Source: Pisaster brevispinus
Taxonomy: Eukaryota; Echinodermata; Asteroidea; Forcipulatida; Asteriidae
Length of the DNA: 64,000 nucleotides
Direction of reading: 5' to 3'
NCBI GenBank assembly: GCA_023634235.1
Contig: JAMKCF010000015.1
Coordinates: 10,326,087 to 10,390,086 of the forward strand
Positions within the stretch are counted from its first letter, which is position 1; the number at the start of each line of letters is the position of its first letter. Made by a program: the position numbers and the translations under genes. The notes under the pieces were generated by a model. That model saw only the letters and a list, made by a program, of their open reading frames with translations. It was not told the origin of the DNA and made no database searches. Below are positions 1 through 10,900 of the stretch, one piece after another.

Positions 1-820
1 ATTGTGAAATATAATCACTCTGGCTTTTTCATTTCAGCCAGCTTTGCCTCGTGAAAAAAAATATTAAGGGTTAATAATTTTTGCAAATTACACTAATTAA
101 GTCCCGCTGCCCCAAAACAGATGGTAAATGCTAAAAGTGGCTCAGATTGCATGACAGAGCATCTATAAGACCCAAAAGTTTCCTGGGCCCTAGTGCATTT
201 CACCAAGCTTCGCCACATGAAAAAAAAAAGAGACAAATACGTGCCAAATAATGGCTCTGATTGCACGACAGAGCATCTAGCACCCAAAAGTTTCAAGGGC
301 CCTGAACCGGGCCCAGGACCCCACCTCGTAATAGCTTTGCACTACGTGCTCACCAATTGTCTTTGAAAAAAACCCAGAACCCCCTTGCAAAAATGTTTTC
401 TTGCGGGCATCATTGTTGAGGTGCTGTCTTGACTTTTGAGATTCAATGTTTGATGAGTTTCAATGCTCAGCAAAAGCACTGTGCAAAACTGCGAGCAGCT
501 TGATGGGAGACTACACTACACAAGCTCATTATGTACACTGCAGCTCAGCCCCACTTGGATATATGAAATGTACATCTTGCTTTGCACAATGACACACAAA
601 ATAGGTAGAATGTAGCAACTAAAATGGCTTGTTTAGATTTTGTGATAAAGTTTGATCTGTCAGACTTGTCTCAAACGTTAGGTTCACAGTTGAGGGTTTG
701 ATTTATTGGATTGGTCCATTATGTGATTCTTTAACAAGCATGTAACAAAGAGATCAGTAAATGTTGGTATTATGATAATGTGTTATTACACAAATGTCCG
801 ATGCATTTGAGTGCATTATG
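1..820. other. No gene seen; diverged repeats
   Basis: Two diverged copies of a block with GCTC-GATTGCA-GACAGAGCATCTA lie at about 137-180 and 253-296. Related CATTTCA-GTGAAAAAAAA segments are at 31-60 and 196-230. No coding signal was found. Confidence 0.5.
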
Positions 821-900
821 GCAGAATATAATCTTGAGGTGAAATCTGGACTATTCCATTTCCAATCAGAAAGCCAGATTTCATCAATTATATTCTGCGA
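821..900. repeat. Short hairpin element
   Basis: GCAGAATATAAT with TGAAATCTGG on the left pairs with CCAGATTTCATCAATTATAT and TCTGC on the right. The core GTGAAATCTGGACTATTCCA resembles the sequence leading into the 57-bp array (13463-13482). Confidence 0.6.
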
Positions 901-1337
901 CAATTCACAAATGAAATGCATTAAAAATTAATTTTATATAACTCACATGTAGATCCTTGTCTTATGAAAATTTGTTCACAGTAAACACAAAAAAAATACA
1001 AAAATGATTCCATTCCTCATAAAACTTCTAAACAACATGGAGGACTCTATGTAAAACCATGATACCAGCCTTGTCTAGCTCATTTTGACAAAGGGGCAGG
1101 AAATGCTTGTTTTGGGATTGACACTGCAAAGCATCCAAAAATTATCCACAGTGGACTCCAATATCTAATTGTGGAACGTCGTGACAGTAAATACATGGCA
1201 AAATAACGGAAGACACATGTTCCACCAATCAAGTGACAAGGATCTCTGTGTGTGGTATACAACAGGAAATGTACTCACTTAAAGACAACATTACTAATTA
1301 ATGTTTCAATTTATATTTAAAACACTAAGTATTTATC

Positions 1338-1425
1338 TCACTTCTTCTTCTTCTCTTTCCCTTTGTCCTTGCCTTTCTTCTTTATTTTTCCCTTGTGTTT
1401 GGTTTTGGACTTTGATTCTTTATCC
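1338..1425 (-). CDS. Possible alternative terminal exon, polybasic tail
   Basis: A pyrimidine-rich tract and TCTTGCAG precede G then 28 codons and TGA. The peptide is almost all Lys (DKESKSKTKHKGKIK, then KKGKDKGKEKKKK). The single leading base is exactly what RASSF exon 6 needs (CG plus G gives Arg), so it could replace exon 7 as a terminal exon 3 kb further downstream. It could equally be the last exon of an unrelated minus-strand gene, or chance. No other exon nearby supports a separate gene. Confidence 0.4.
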
Positions 1426-1590
1426 CTGCAAGAGTATATAAAAGTAAAAGCAATAATTATTGTATTATTGAGAAAAATAAGTCATAGGTACAAATGTATT
1501 AATAATATAGGTTTACAGGAACTAACTAAGGGTTTTATTTTTGAACTCAGTTTCTGATAAAATTCACAGCACTACCCATGCTCCTGAAGG

Positions 1591-1959
1591 TTGTTGTACC
1601 TGGTGTTTTTAGAATCAGTGATACTTCTTGTCCCGTCATTAAATATGCTGATGACAAATAACTGACCGGTTTGATTTCTATGAATGCCAAACTTCTTATC
1701 GCAAAGACGTTGCTAATTTTGTTAATTGGTCTGATCTAAATTATTTAGGTGTCCAAAACTAAAGAAATTGTTCTTGACTTCCGTAAAACCAAGACTGGTA
1801 TTGAACCTAGTTATATTAACAATACTAGATTGAAAAGGTCGCTAACTTAAAATATCTTGGCACTTCCATTGACAGCAAATTGAATTGGAAAATCACTACT
1901 CAGAAACTTGTGGCTGCCATCTCGAAAATGGGATACTAAAATGTAGACCCCTCATGACA
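1591..1959 (+). mobile_element. CR1-like RT fragment
   Basis: It reads VIKYADD at about 1638-1658, then KTKEIVLDFRKT at about 1755-1790 in another frame, the usual order around motif C and the thumb of CR1-type RT. It is interrupted by stops. It lies next to the larger relic but looks like a separate element. Confidence 0.6.
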
Positions 1960-2360
1960 TTGCTAGCAGAATGTCTCCCAACCCTCTCAGATCAAGGGAG
2001 ATACCAATCAGCAATGGATACAGGCTTGGTACAGCCACTTCAAAAACCTTTTTGGTGACAAACCAGAGACACTGGATGCACAGGTGGAGGTGGAACAAGT
2101 GTACGGGGACCTGGACATCCAGGATGATCCCTTCAATCCTGAGGATATGTCAAGGCAAAGGGCTCGCTCAAGGGTGGAAAGTGCTATGGGAGGATGGTGT
2201 CATCCCAGAAGTCTTGAAGCATGTCCCCATCAATGGGAGAAATACATGTACATGTACCAGATCAGTGGTGCACTACCATTATCATCCCGGTTCCGAAGTC
2301 TGGCGACCTCACATGCATGGACAACTACCAACTTACCTCTTTTGTCAACAAAACTTTTAA

Positions 2361-2458
2361 GCGGATGGTGCTTGACCTTTAAGCGGATGGTGCTTGACCT
2401 TTAAGCGGATGGTGCTTGACCTTTAAGCGGATGGTGCTTGACCTTTAAGCGGATGGGG
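2361..2458 (+). repeat. 22-bp tandem repeat inside LINE RT sequence
   Basis: Four full copies and one partial copy of a unit beginning GCGGATGGTGCTTGACC. The unit is the RT segment encoding KRMVLDL, so it arose by local duplication of coding sequence. Because 22 is not a multiple of 3, each extra copy shifts the frame. Confidence 0.95.
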
Positions 2459-2700
2459 CCCGACAAGATTCAGAGAGTAATAGACCCTCTCTTGAGAACA
2501 GCACAGAACGAGTTCAGGCAAGAGAGGTCCATAATGGGGCACATCATTGTGCTGAAGAGAATTACTGAAGGTTTCAAGCATAAACATCTCCCTGCAGTCA
2601 TCACCATCATTGACTTCAGCAAGGTGCCCCAATAAATTAGTGCACGTTACCTAAGCAAACACCCGGACCAGAGGGTCACTTCAACAGATGGTGTTACAGA

Positions 2701-3363
2701 GTTCTTTGACGTCCTGGCATGAGTTCCCAGGGTAACAGAGCTCTTTGACGTCCTGGCATGAGTTCCCAGGGTAACAGAGCTCTTTGACGTCCTGGCAGGA
2801 GTTCCCAGGGTAACAGAGTTCTTTGACGTCCTGGCAGGAGTTCCCAGGGTAACAGAGCTCTTTGACGTCCTGGCAGGAGTTCCCAGGGTAACGGAGTTCT
2901 TTGACGTCCTGGCATGAGTTCCCAGGGTAACAGAGTTCTTTGACGTCCTGGCATGAGTTCCCAGGGTAACAGAGTTCTTTGACGTCCTGGCATGAGTTCC
3001 CAGGGTAACAGAGCTCTTTGACGTCCTGGCATGAGTTCCCAGGGTAACAGAGTTCTTTGACGTCCTGGCATGAGTTCCCAGGGTAACAGAGCTCTTTGAC
3101 GTCCTGGCATGAGTTCCCAGGGTAACAGAGCTCTTTGACGTCCTGGCAGGAGTTCCCAGGGTAACAGAGCTCTTTGACATCCTGGCATGAGTTCCCAGGG
3201 TAACAGAGCTCTTTGACGTCCTGGCAGGAGTTCCCAGGGTAACAGAGCTCTTTGACATCCTGGCATGAGTTCCCAGGGTAACAGAGCTCTTTGACATCCT
3301 GGCAGGAGTTCCCAGGGTAACAGAGCTCTTTGACATCTTGGCAGGAGTGTTCCAGGATGACAC
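2701..3363 (+). repeat. 39-bp minisatellite, 17 copies, inside LINE RT sequence
   Basis: Unit starts are every 39 bp from 2701 to 3325. On the plus strand each unit encodes a 13-codon piece (VTEFFDVLAGVPR) of the RT just before motif B. Many units carry GGA to TGA, giving an in-frame stop. The long minus-strand ORFs across the array are artefacts of the 3n unit length. Confidence 0.97.
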
Positions 3364-4400
3364 ATTGGCTCCATTTCTCTTCATCATTGTCCTCAATTAT
3401 GACCCAGGGAAGGCGAATGACAGTAGAGAAGAGGAGCTGGGTTTCAACATAGTGCCTCCACAATAGTCGGCGAGTGTTTCCTGTGACAATCATTGACATG
3501 GACTTAGCGGATGACTTTGTACTGGTCCCAAAAACAGTGGAGCAGGGTTCAGGCCTTTGTTATCAGTCGAGGAGAAGTGTTTTAAGGTCGACCTCCAGCT
3601 GAGCACAAAGAAGACCAAGGTGCTCACCTACAACATCAATGACAGGGCTGTCCGAACAAAGGATTTACAACTCTCAAGGTAGAATCTGACTTCAAGTACT
3701 TTGGAGCTTGGATCAACTGTAGTGATAAAGATCTCAGGACCAAAAGAGGGCTTGCATGGTCAGTGCTCTACAACATGAAAAGGTGTAGTCATTCGGCCCT
3801 CAGTGCTCAACTGAAAAGGTTACCCTTTGTGTCTACAGTAGAGGCAGTACTTCTGTACGGAGCTGAGACTTAGCACTTAAATATCAGATGCCTAACTACT
3901 TGCACTCAAGTACTACTCAGCCACATTTAAACTCAACAGTACTGCAGGACATCAGCAACTATTCACACAAGTTTGGAATTCTTTTCTCGAGACAACCAGG
4001 GGATCTACAGCTTTGACACAGGCATGTTTTTACATGTATGTTTGGCATGAGCTTCATTACTTAATTTCACCATAACTATCTCTTATACAAAGATTTAAAA
4101 ACAAAGATAACGGTTGGGTGCTTTAATTCCCAGGGGAATGGGGCAATATCAAGATACTACTTCACAGAAATCAGAAATATTGCACACAAGAACACTGTTT
4201 AAGATTTCAGGATAAAGGTTACAGAAAATACCATAGGTGGCAGTTCTCATAAGAGTACGAGTTCAATGTTTTCTTAAAGTCTTATTGAATGTCTTCCTCT
4301 ACTTGCAACAAGTATTCAAATACAGAGCACAGGAATCTGTCAATTGGCCACCACGATCATGTATGCATTAAGCAGATTCAGGACAAAAGCTTACAGAGTA

Positions 4401-4586
4401 CAGTCAACTCTCTTTATAACAAAATTTCTGGGACTGGCCAAACTACCTCTTTATAACAGGAACATTGTTAAAAGAGGACAGCAAAACAAAGAAACTCAAA
4501 GCAGAAATAAGATTCAGGACTTCAGAATATACTCTTTATAAGCAGAACCTCTTTATAACAGTGCTCTTTATACCAAGGGTTGACTG
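4401..4586. mobile_element. Tc1/mariner-pogo-like MITE
   Basis: The termini CAGTCAACTCTCTTTATAAC and (reversed) CAGTCAACCCTTGGTATAAA are inverted and flanked by TA on both sides. It is 186 bp with no coding capacity. CAGT ends plus a TA target fit the Tc1/mariner superfamily. Confidence 0.75.
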
Positions 4587-4668
4587 TAGTTGGTTTATGT
4601 GGCTAAACTCAATAAAGGTATGTGCACCACATGACTGACATTGGAAGGCTACAAGTAAGTTAATGAAT

Positions 4669-4905
4669 CAGGGGTGGATTTCACAAAGAGATGAGACTAG
4701 TCTTATCTGAAGTTAGGACCAGTAACTGGTCTTAACTTACATGTAGGACTAGTCCTATCTCCTAGCATTGCCTAGGACTAGTCCTAAGACTAGTCTTATC
4801 TGAAGTTAGGACCAGTAACTGGTCTTAACTTAGGACTAGTCCTATTTCCTAGCATTGCCTAGGACTAGTCCTAAGTTAGGATGGGTTTTGTGAAATCGAC
4901 CCCTG
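4669..4905. mobile_element. Palindromic MITE in RASSF 3' UTR
   Basis: The termini CAGGGGTGGATTTCACAAAG and TTTTGTGAAATCGACCCCTG are inverted repeats. The inside consists of two direct copies of a palindromic block (GGACTAGTCCTA, TCCTAGCATTGCCTAGGA). It lies 19 nt beyond the RASSF stop codon. Confidence 0.85.
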
Positions 4906-4924
4906 GATGAGTATGGAATGATAC

Positions 4925-4985
4925 CTACACTTCTACTGGCAGGAGTGAGATCTTCTTCTGCAGATTAGCTTTATACTGAAAATAT
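4925..4985 (-). CDS. RASSF exon 7 (SARAH end, stop)
   Basis: Acceptor TTTTCAG. It encodes YFQYKANLQKKISLLPVEV and TAG. The helix continues the heptad pattern of exon 6. A hairpin MITE starts 19 nt after the stop, so it should be in the 3' UTR. The nearest ATTAAA-like signal on this strand that I noticed is at about 4121-4126. Confidence 0.88.
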
Positions 4986-7900
4986 CTGAAAAGGAAAAGA
5001 AATATTAATTAGAAGTCACATATATTAATGATCATACAGTTTAGTTTCTGGTAGGTGTGTAGCTAGGTTGATGTAATGAACACAACACATGCTTGATGGT
5101 CAATGCATAATCTGAAAACTTACTAGTCTGAAGCAGCAATTCCATCAATATATGTATATTCAGTTTGCAGTACCATCATGTGCATTATATCTACTTTGCT
5201 GTGAAGATTTAGGAACTCACTCCACCACAGAGAAGTTAATAACAAGACGTCCTCTCAATCCACTAAGCAAAAGTTGTAGTCCCTGCTGATTTTTTAACCT
5301 CTCAGGTAATACTTAATAAGCAAGACAGTTCTTTTCAGAACTAATTAGTCTCCCAAATTCTGAAATCTATTCTGCAGCATTAGAATAAATAGCATGAGAA
5401 GTTCTCAAGAACAATTCTACACAGCAAAGTAGATACATGTATGGTTATGTCAGTGCAAAAACGTTGTATCTCCTAAAATAGCACTTTTATGAGTTATGCG
5501 CAAGTTTCATGTCAAAACGTTGTATCTCGCTTAAAATAGCCTGGATGTACACACAAAACAAGTATGCGCCGAGATACAACGTCTTTGCACGGACCATTTT
5601 CCTGCAAGGTACAATGTTTTAGCAAAATCGAGATACTATGTTTTTGCAATGGCGCGACGATATATACACATGTTGTTACCACAAACTAAATATACATTAT
5701 ACCTCATCATGCAATGCCTCAAAACCCCAAATCCATCAATATCATGCACAAATCTAACTTCTCTATCCCTAAAAAAAATCATTGGTGTACTTTCAGAATT
5801 TTGTGTGTGAACATTTTTGATAGAAATAGAGGATGAGGGTAAATATAGTGAAAAAAGAAAGAAAATGTTCATTCAGCTATTTTCAAAACATGTCTTGCAT
5901 TATGTACTTGATAAATGTAAAACCTGTCAGGGGACTCAAAAAAGTTGTGTCACTTAGTAAGGTACATACATGTGAATTGTACCTGTATTAAGCTTTGAAG
6001 AATTTTATAAACAACTGCTCTTGTAATGATAGAGTTGAACAAAGCCGGAGCTGTATTTTATTTCATGAGCTTATGTGAGTGTGCTGTATACCCTTGCTGC
6101 ATATTGAAGCTAATGTAGGAGAACTACAAATAGAGTTGGCTGTGAATTACCCTTTCTCTTGGACATGTAGTGGCATTTCCGTTCATTTATTTCATTTCAG
6201 ACTATTGCCTTTTGTACTTCCACCAGTTCTAGCCCCGAGCACAATTCAATAAGGTACATTGTATAATGATGACCCACACACTTAATGACTTTAAAGAGCA
6301 CCTGAACTGAACATTTACCGTTGTTTAATCTTCATAACTTCCTTCTCCTCTTCCTCTTGGAATTTCTTCAGAATGGCTTGCAACACGGAGAACTGAAGAT
6401 TGACATATTGTGCTACCTGTTATTAGAAAAAATATTGTTTATATGTGTTATAATTATAAAAGGACACATCTTCAGTAGCCACTTACACATTATCAATCAT
6501 ATACATTTTGTTAACACCTTGCTGGAAAAATTGAAACATGTTTCTTTGATAATTTCAGACCCAAATAAGTATGTGTATTGATTTGCATTGTATGCAGAGG
6601 GTAGACTACTTTACATTCAGTTTTTTACAAGTATAAACACTATACTTTACATAGTTTTAGTGTTTAAGGGGCCATACATGTACATGTACTGTTTACACTG
6701 GCCTGTTGTATCATATGATTTGTCATTGTCAAATATAAGGCTGTTATCTGGCTGATACAGTGTATACATGGTAGAAGTCGCTTCTTGCAGCAGATTCTGC
6801 AAAGATCATCCAAGATGATCTGTTCTGCTCTAAAACAAAGCATTGCCATCAGTAAATAACACTTCCTACAAAGTGATTGGGATACATGTACATTGTTTAC
6901 ATACATGTACTCTACAAGAAAATGTAGAACATCTTTACTGAAATTTAGAGGAGAAATCTGTCTTACAAGTACCTAGTTTACAACCATCAATAAAGCCAAT
7001 TAATCCATGGTCTGATGGTCTGAATGACAACAAAGGAAGCTTTTCCTAATCAACAGAAGATTATCCTAATTTTTTCCTTTCTGTGAATGGAGAAAATATG
7101 GATGACCCACTGATATTGCTTGTACATTTCATGAACACTTCTCCACAATAGGCAAATGTATGGCCAATAATGCCCCTCCAGTCAATAATGCACTTCCGGT
7201 TGAACTTGAGGTAGTCAACAATATTCAACACCTTCCAACTCTTAATTCACTTCACGAACAATATGTACTTTCCAGTATTACTGAGGACTACATGCATCTT
7301 CAAAAGCAAACATCCTCAGTTTCAGATGGAAAAGCTGCAGGCTCTGATGGCATGACAGTTAAAATGATTACATCTCAAAAAGACGAGGCAGTGGCAGTAA
7401 CTATTGTCTATTATATAACACCCAAGCAGATCCTTGCCATTTGATTGGAGGATTGTCCGTCAAGTGAGGGCAAATAAACATACCATTGCACGCTACGTCA
7501 TTCGCCATGCATTTTTCGTTCCATTAACTGTGCATTTTTCGTTCCAATCGTTTTGTTCTATTGTATGCTCACCCGCCCACCACTGGCGAAAGTGACTATT
7601 CGATTAAAGATGGCGGAAGCTTCAAGTAATTTTGTGCTGCTGATGCTACAAATACTGTAGCATGTTGGATGTTATATAAAACAAATAATGAATGTTTTTC
7701 ATTCGTGCAATAGTAAGAATATTTTCATGAGTTGAAAGATGGAATGTTCCATTCAACTCGGCTTCACCTCGTTGAATGGAACATTCCATCTTTCAACTCA
7801 TGAAAATATTCTTACCATTGCACTCATAAACATTCATTATTTGTATACTATCTTGTAGATATTAGAAAGATGGGCGCAGTCAGCTGTATAGTCATACCTT

Positions 7901-10900
7901 GATGAAAGCAAACTGATCCCTCAATGTTAGTCAGGGTTTATGCTTTAGCATTCAACTTCAAAGTACCTTACACGATTTAACATAAAAGTGTTTGAAGGAC
8001 ATGAACCATGGGGAAATGACTTGTACTGTCTGTATGGATCACAATAAGTCATGCAACTTTACTGGATAAGCTTCAAAAGTTGAAGATGTCAGCATTCCTT
8101 ACTAGCTGGTCGAAGTCAGTCAGTAAACATTAGGGGCAACAATTCAAAGACCATACAACTAAATATTGCTGTACCGCAGAGATCAATTTTAGGTCCACTG
8201 TTATTTATTATCTACATGTACATGTACATGTACATGTACACCACTGATTTACCACTCTAAACCCCCCAAAACTGTAATTTCTCCATGTATGCTGAAGGCA
8301 AAGGTAAAACTTATGACAATTTTTTTCACAAACTTTTTTCAACACTTAAAATGTACACAATCGCACTGTCAATACCACAAAAGTGGTATTCATTTCTGTA
8401 TTTATAGCAATATAAATCTTATTTAATTAATGCGCCTCCTTGCTTCCATTGTTGCCCACTCAACACCAGCTTGTGGCTACACACTCAAAGAAAATCTGCA
8501 TCCATCCTTACTCAAAAGAGTGACACATTGCAATATGACTAAGTAATGTGATCCCTCATTTTGATTCCATCAATTCAAATCCAGCCATGTTTTTACTTGT
8601 ACAATTTCTTACATGTTTAGCATAAACATAATTGTTTTTCTTGTTTTAAACTGCAAATTAAATTGTTTGTTAACCCCATAAACCTCCATACAAAAATATG
8701 ACACTGCACTGGTGTCTGGATATACTTTTCTCTCACCAATTGTTGCATTGCATTTTCTTCCTTTGTGAAGCAATTGATTATTTACAAAGCAAATTTACAA
8801 ATGAAAAAGTTCCAAAACACATCTTTTTCACTTGAAAATAGTGGCAAAGGTTTTCCTAGACCAGAATCGTGGTCTGACTTTGAATAAATTTGTGTTCCTT
8901 TAGTAACTTAGCTATTATTCAGCAGCACTGTTGGATTTGCATAGCAGTCTGAAAGTGATTAACCAGTTAATGCCAGATGACAGGTCAGCACACCAATTTT
9001 CTCTGAATGCATACCGGGAGATGTGACATTTGTATTTTCCTGTCACATTGAATGACTGGAACAAAGGCCACCCATATTCTCTACTACAATTTGGGCACAC
9101 AGCATTCACTCTCTGTGCATTGCTTTGTTTCACCCACAAAAAGAGGACAGATAAATACAAAACCTAAATTCTCTCATTGTGCAGGTTTTTTGTGTAATTC
9201 CTGTTCCAGGCCTTTGCCCTATTGTTCCGAGACGAGGATAACGTGGCATCCAGTGGCTTCCACTGTTGTATTTAATGTCATTGTATTTTGACTCAATGGT
9301 CTGAGTGGATGGAGATTCAAGCCTTGATTCTGGCCACAGACCCAATTGGCAGCCATGTCTCACGGCTGAGGTTTTGCAATTCACAGTACATGACTATGGG
9401 ATTTTCTTGATAGAAAACCAACAAACACTGGTGCTTACAAGAAAATCTTTGTTCTCTTGGCTTTGGCAAGTCTGGGAAAAACAATTCCGGCAATTCCAAG
9501 CAAATAATCCCATCAGGGTGGAAGGGAATGAATGGAAGATCCCCAGCATTAACTAATTAAACTGATTTAGAAAACTGAACATTTTGATGTTTAGAGTTCA
9601 ATATGTTTTATGCAGCCTCAAGCATACAAGTTAACTACATGTAATGTCTGCTGTTGTTGAGCTAAACAAACAAGTGATCAAGAAAGGGAAAACCTTACCT
9701 CAGTTGATACTTCACCAGCCTTTTTCTCCTTGATGAATATCTTGGCCACATTCTCATCCGGTCCAAGCTGTACTCTCTTTAATAATGGAAAGTCATTGGG
9801 CTGGAATGCATGGGTTTCTGAAATAACAAATATGACAACTGTTACAAAAAAGGTGTGTTCAATACACAGGTCTGTTGCACTCTACAAAATGAGCTAACTA
9901 ACCCCTATTGTGGTGGGTTATCCAATTATCCAGTACTCAGATCTGATGAATGACCAGGGATTGTTCCTTGGAGTATAACCAAACATGAGAAAAGGCAGCA
10001 GTCATGGTAGTGCACAACAAACACAAAATATTCATATGGCTTTACACAGAATAAATATGACGGTAAAACTGACCTGAATTATTATAGCAATGGGTAGCAA
10101 CAAAGAGAGAAAAAATGGCTGCTGCAAGGCTCTAACCTGTGACCTGTCAAATACCATACAAGTGCTCTACTAGCTGAGCAACCAACCCTTACATGTATGC
10201 TGGTGGGTTGTCCAGTTATGCCAACCATCTTTTGCTCTTTGAGGGAAAGTCAGAAGCCTACATTATATCATACGATGAAAAATAATCAAGACGAATACAT
10301 AATTAGGGATGGAACAATTAATGTCACGAAAATGTTCAACTTGTTTGATATTTTAAATCCGTGAAGACAAAATAAATGCAAGGATTGTAATTACATATTA
10401 TAATTACAGTAGTAATTTTAAGTTGAAAAAAAAGGACTTGAGTTTGATCTACATGTAGGCTGGGGTTCAATGAAAGACCATCCCAGAGAGATGGTCCAGA
10501 GTGTGCAAATAATGGTCTCCAGAGTGTATTTAGAACCAGGGTTCTTGAAGTTTGTAGAGCCAAGCCGTCTTGTAGAAACACTTTGCTGTATTGAATCCTG
10601 TATGTATCTAGGAGATGTGACATGGACAGAATGATAGGTGATGAACTGAACCTTGAAATTGATGCATTCATCTACCAGAATTCCAGGAAGTGCTTTGTAA
10701 GATTGGAGAATTGTAAGATGTGTGACGTGTCTAGTAAATTGTGACCTGTTTGAAAGCCGAGTTTTGCAGATGTTGAAGGCAATTTATGTGTATTTGGCTG
10801 TCAGCAAGGTTGAAGAGGAGACAAGTGCATGACCTAATAATACTTCAGTAGCTTTCAGGGTCAGATTTGTGAATATGAGGCAAGTTACGGAGCAGATCTG

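Larger units (their letters stand above)
1960..3900 (+). mobile_element. Decayed non-LTR retrotransposon relic (RT region)
   Basis: Reading across frames: KLFGDKPETLDAQVEVEQVY (linker, about 2045), then VPKSGDLTCMDNYQLTSF (about 2275), RTAQNEFRQERS (2493), AVITIIDFSK (2597, motif A), GVFQDDTLAPFLFIIVLNY (3340-3400, motif B), LADDFVLVP (3504, motif C) and LQLSTKKTKVLTYNIND (3600-3640). Stops and frameshifts abound. Two minisatellites interrupt it. I did not assign a clade. Confidence 0.85.

Noticed and set aside
2647..3499. Three long overlapping minus-strand ORFs (226-272 codons)
   Set aside because: All are readings of the 39-bp minisatellite; the true coding ancestry is the plus-strand RT.
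8915..9556. Cluster of five short overlapping ORFs with a Cys-pair segment
   Set aside because: No domain, no consistent strand, and inside a RASSF intron.
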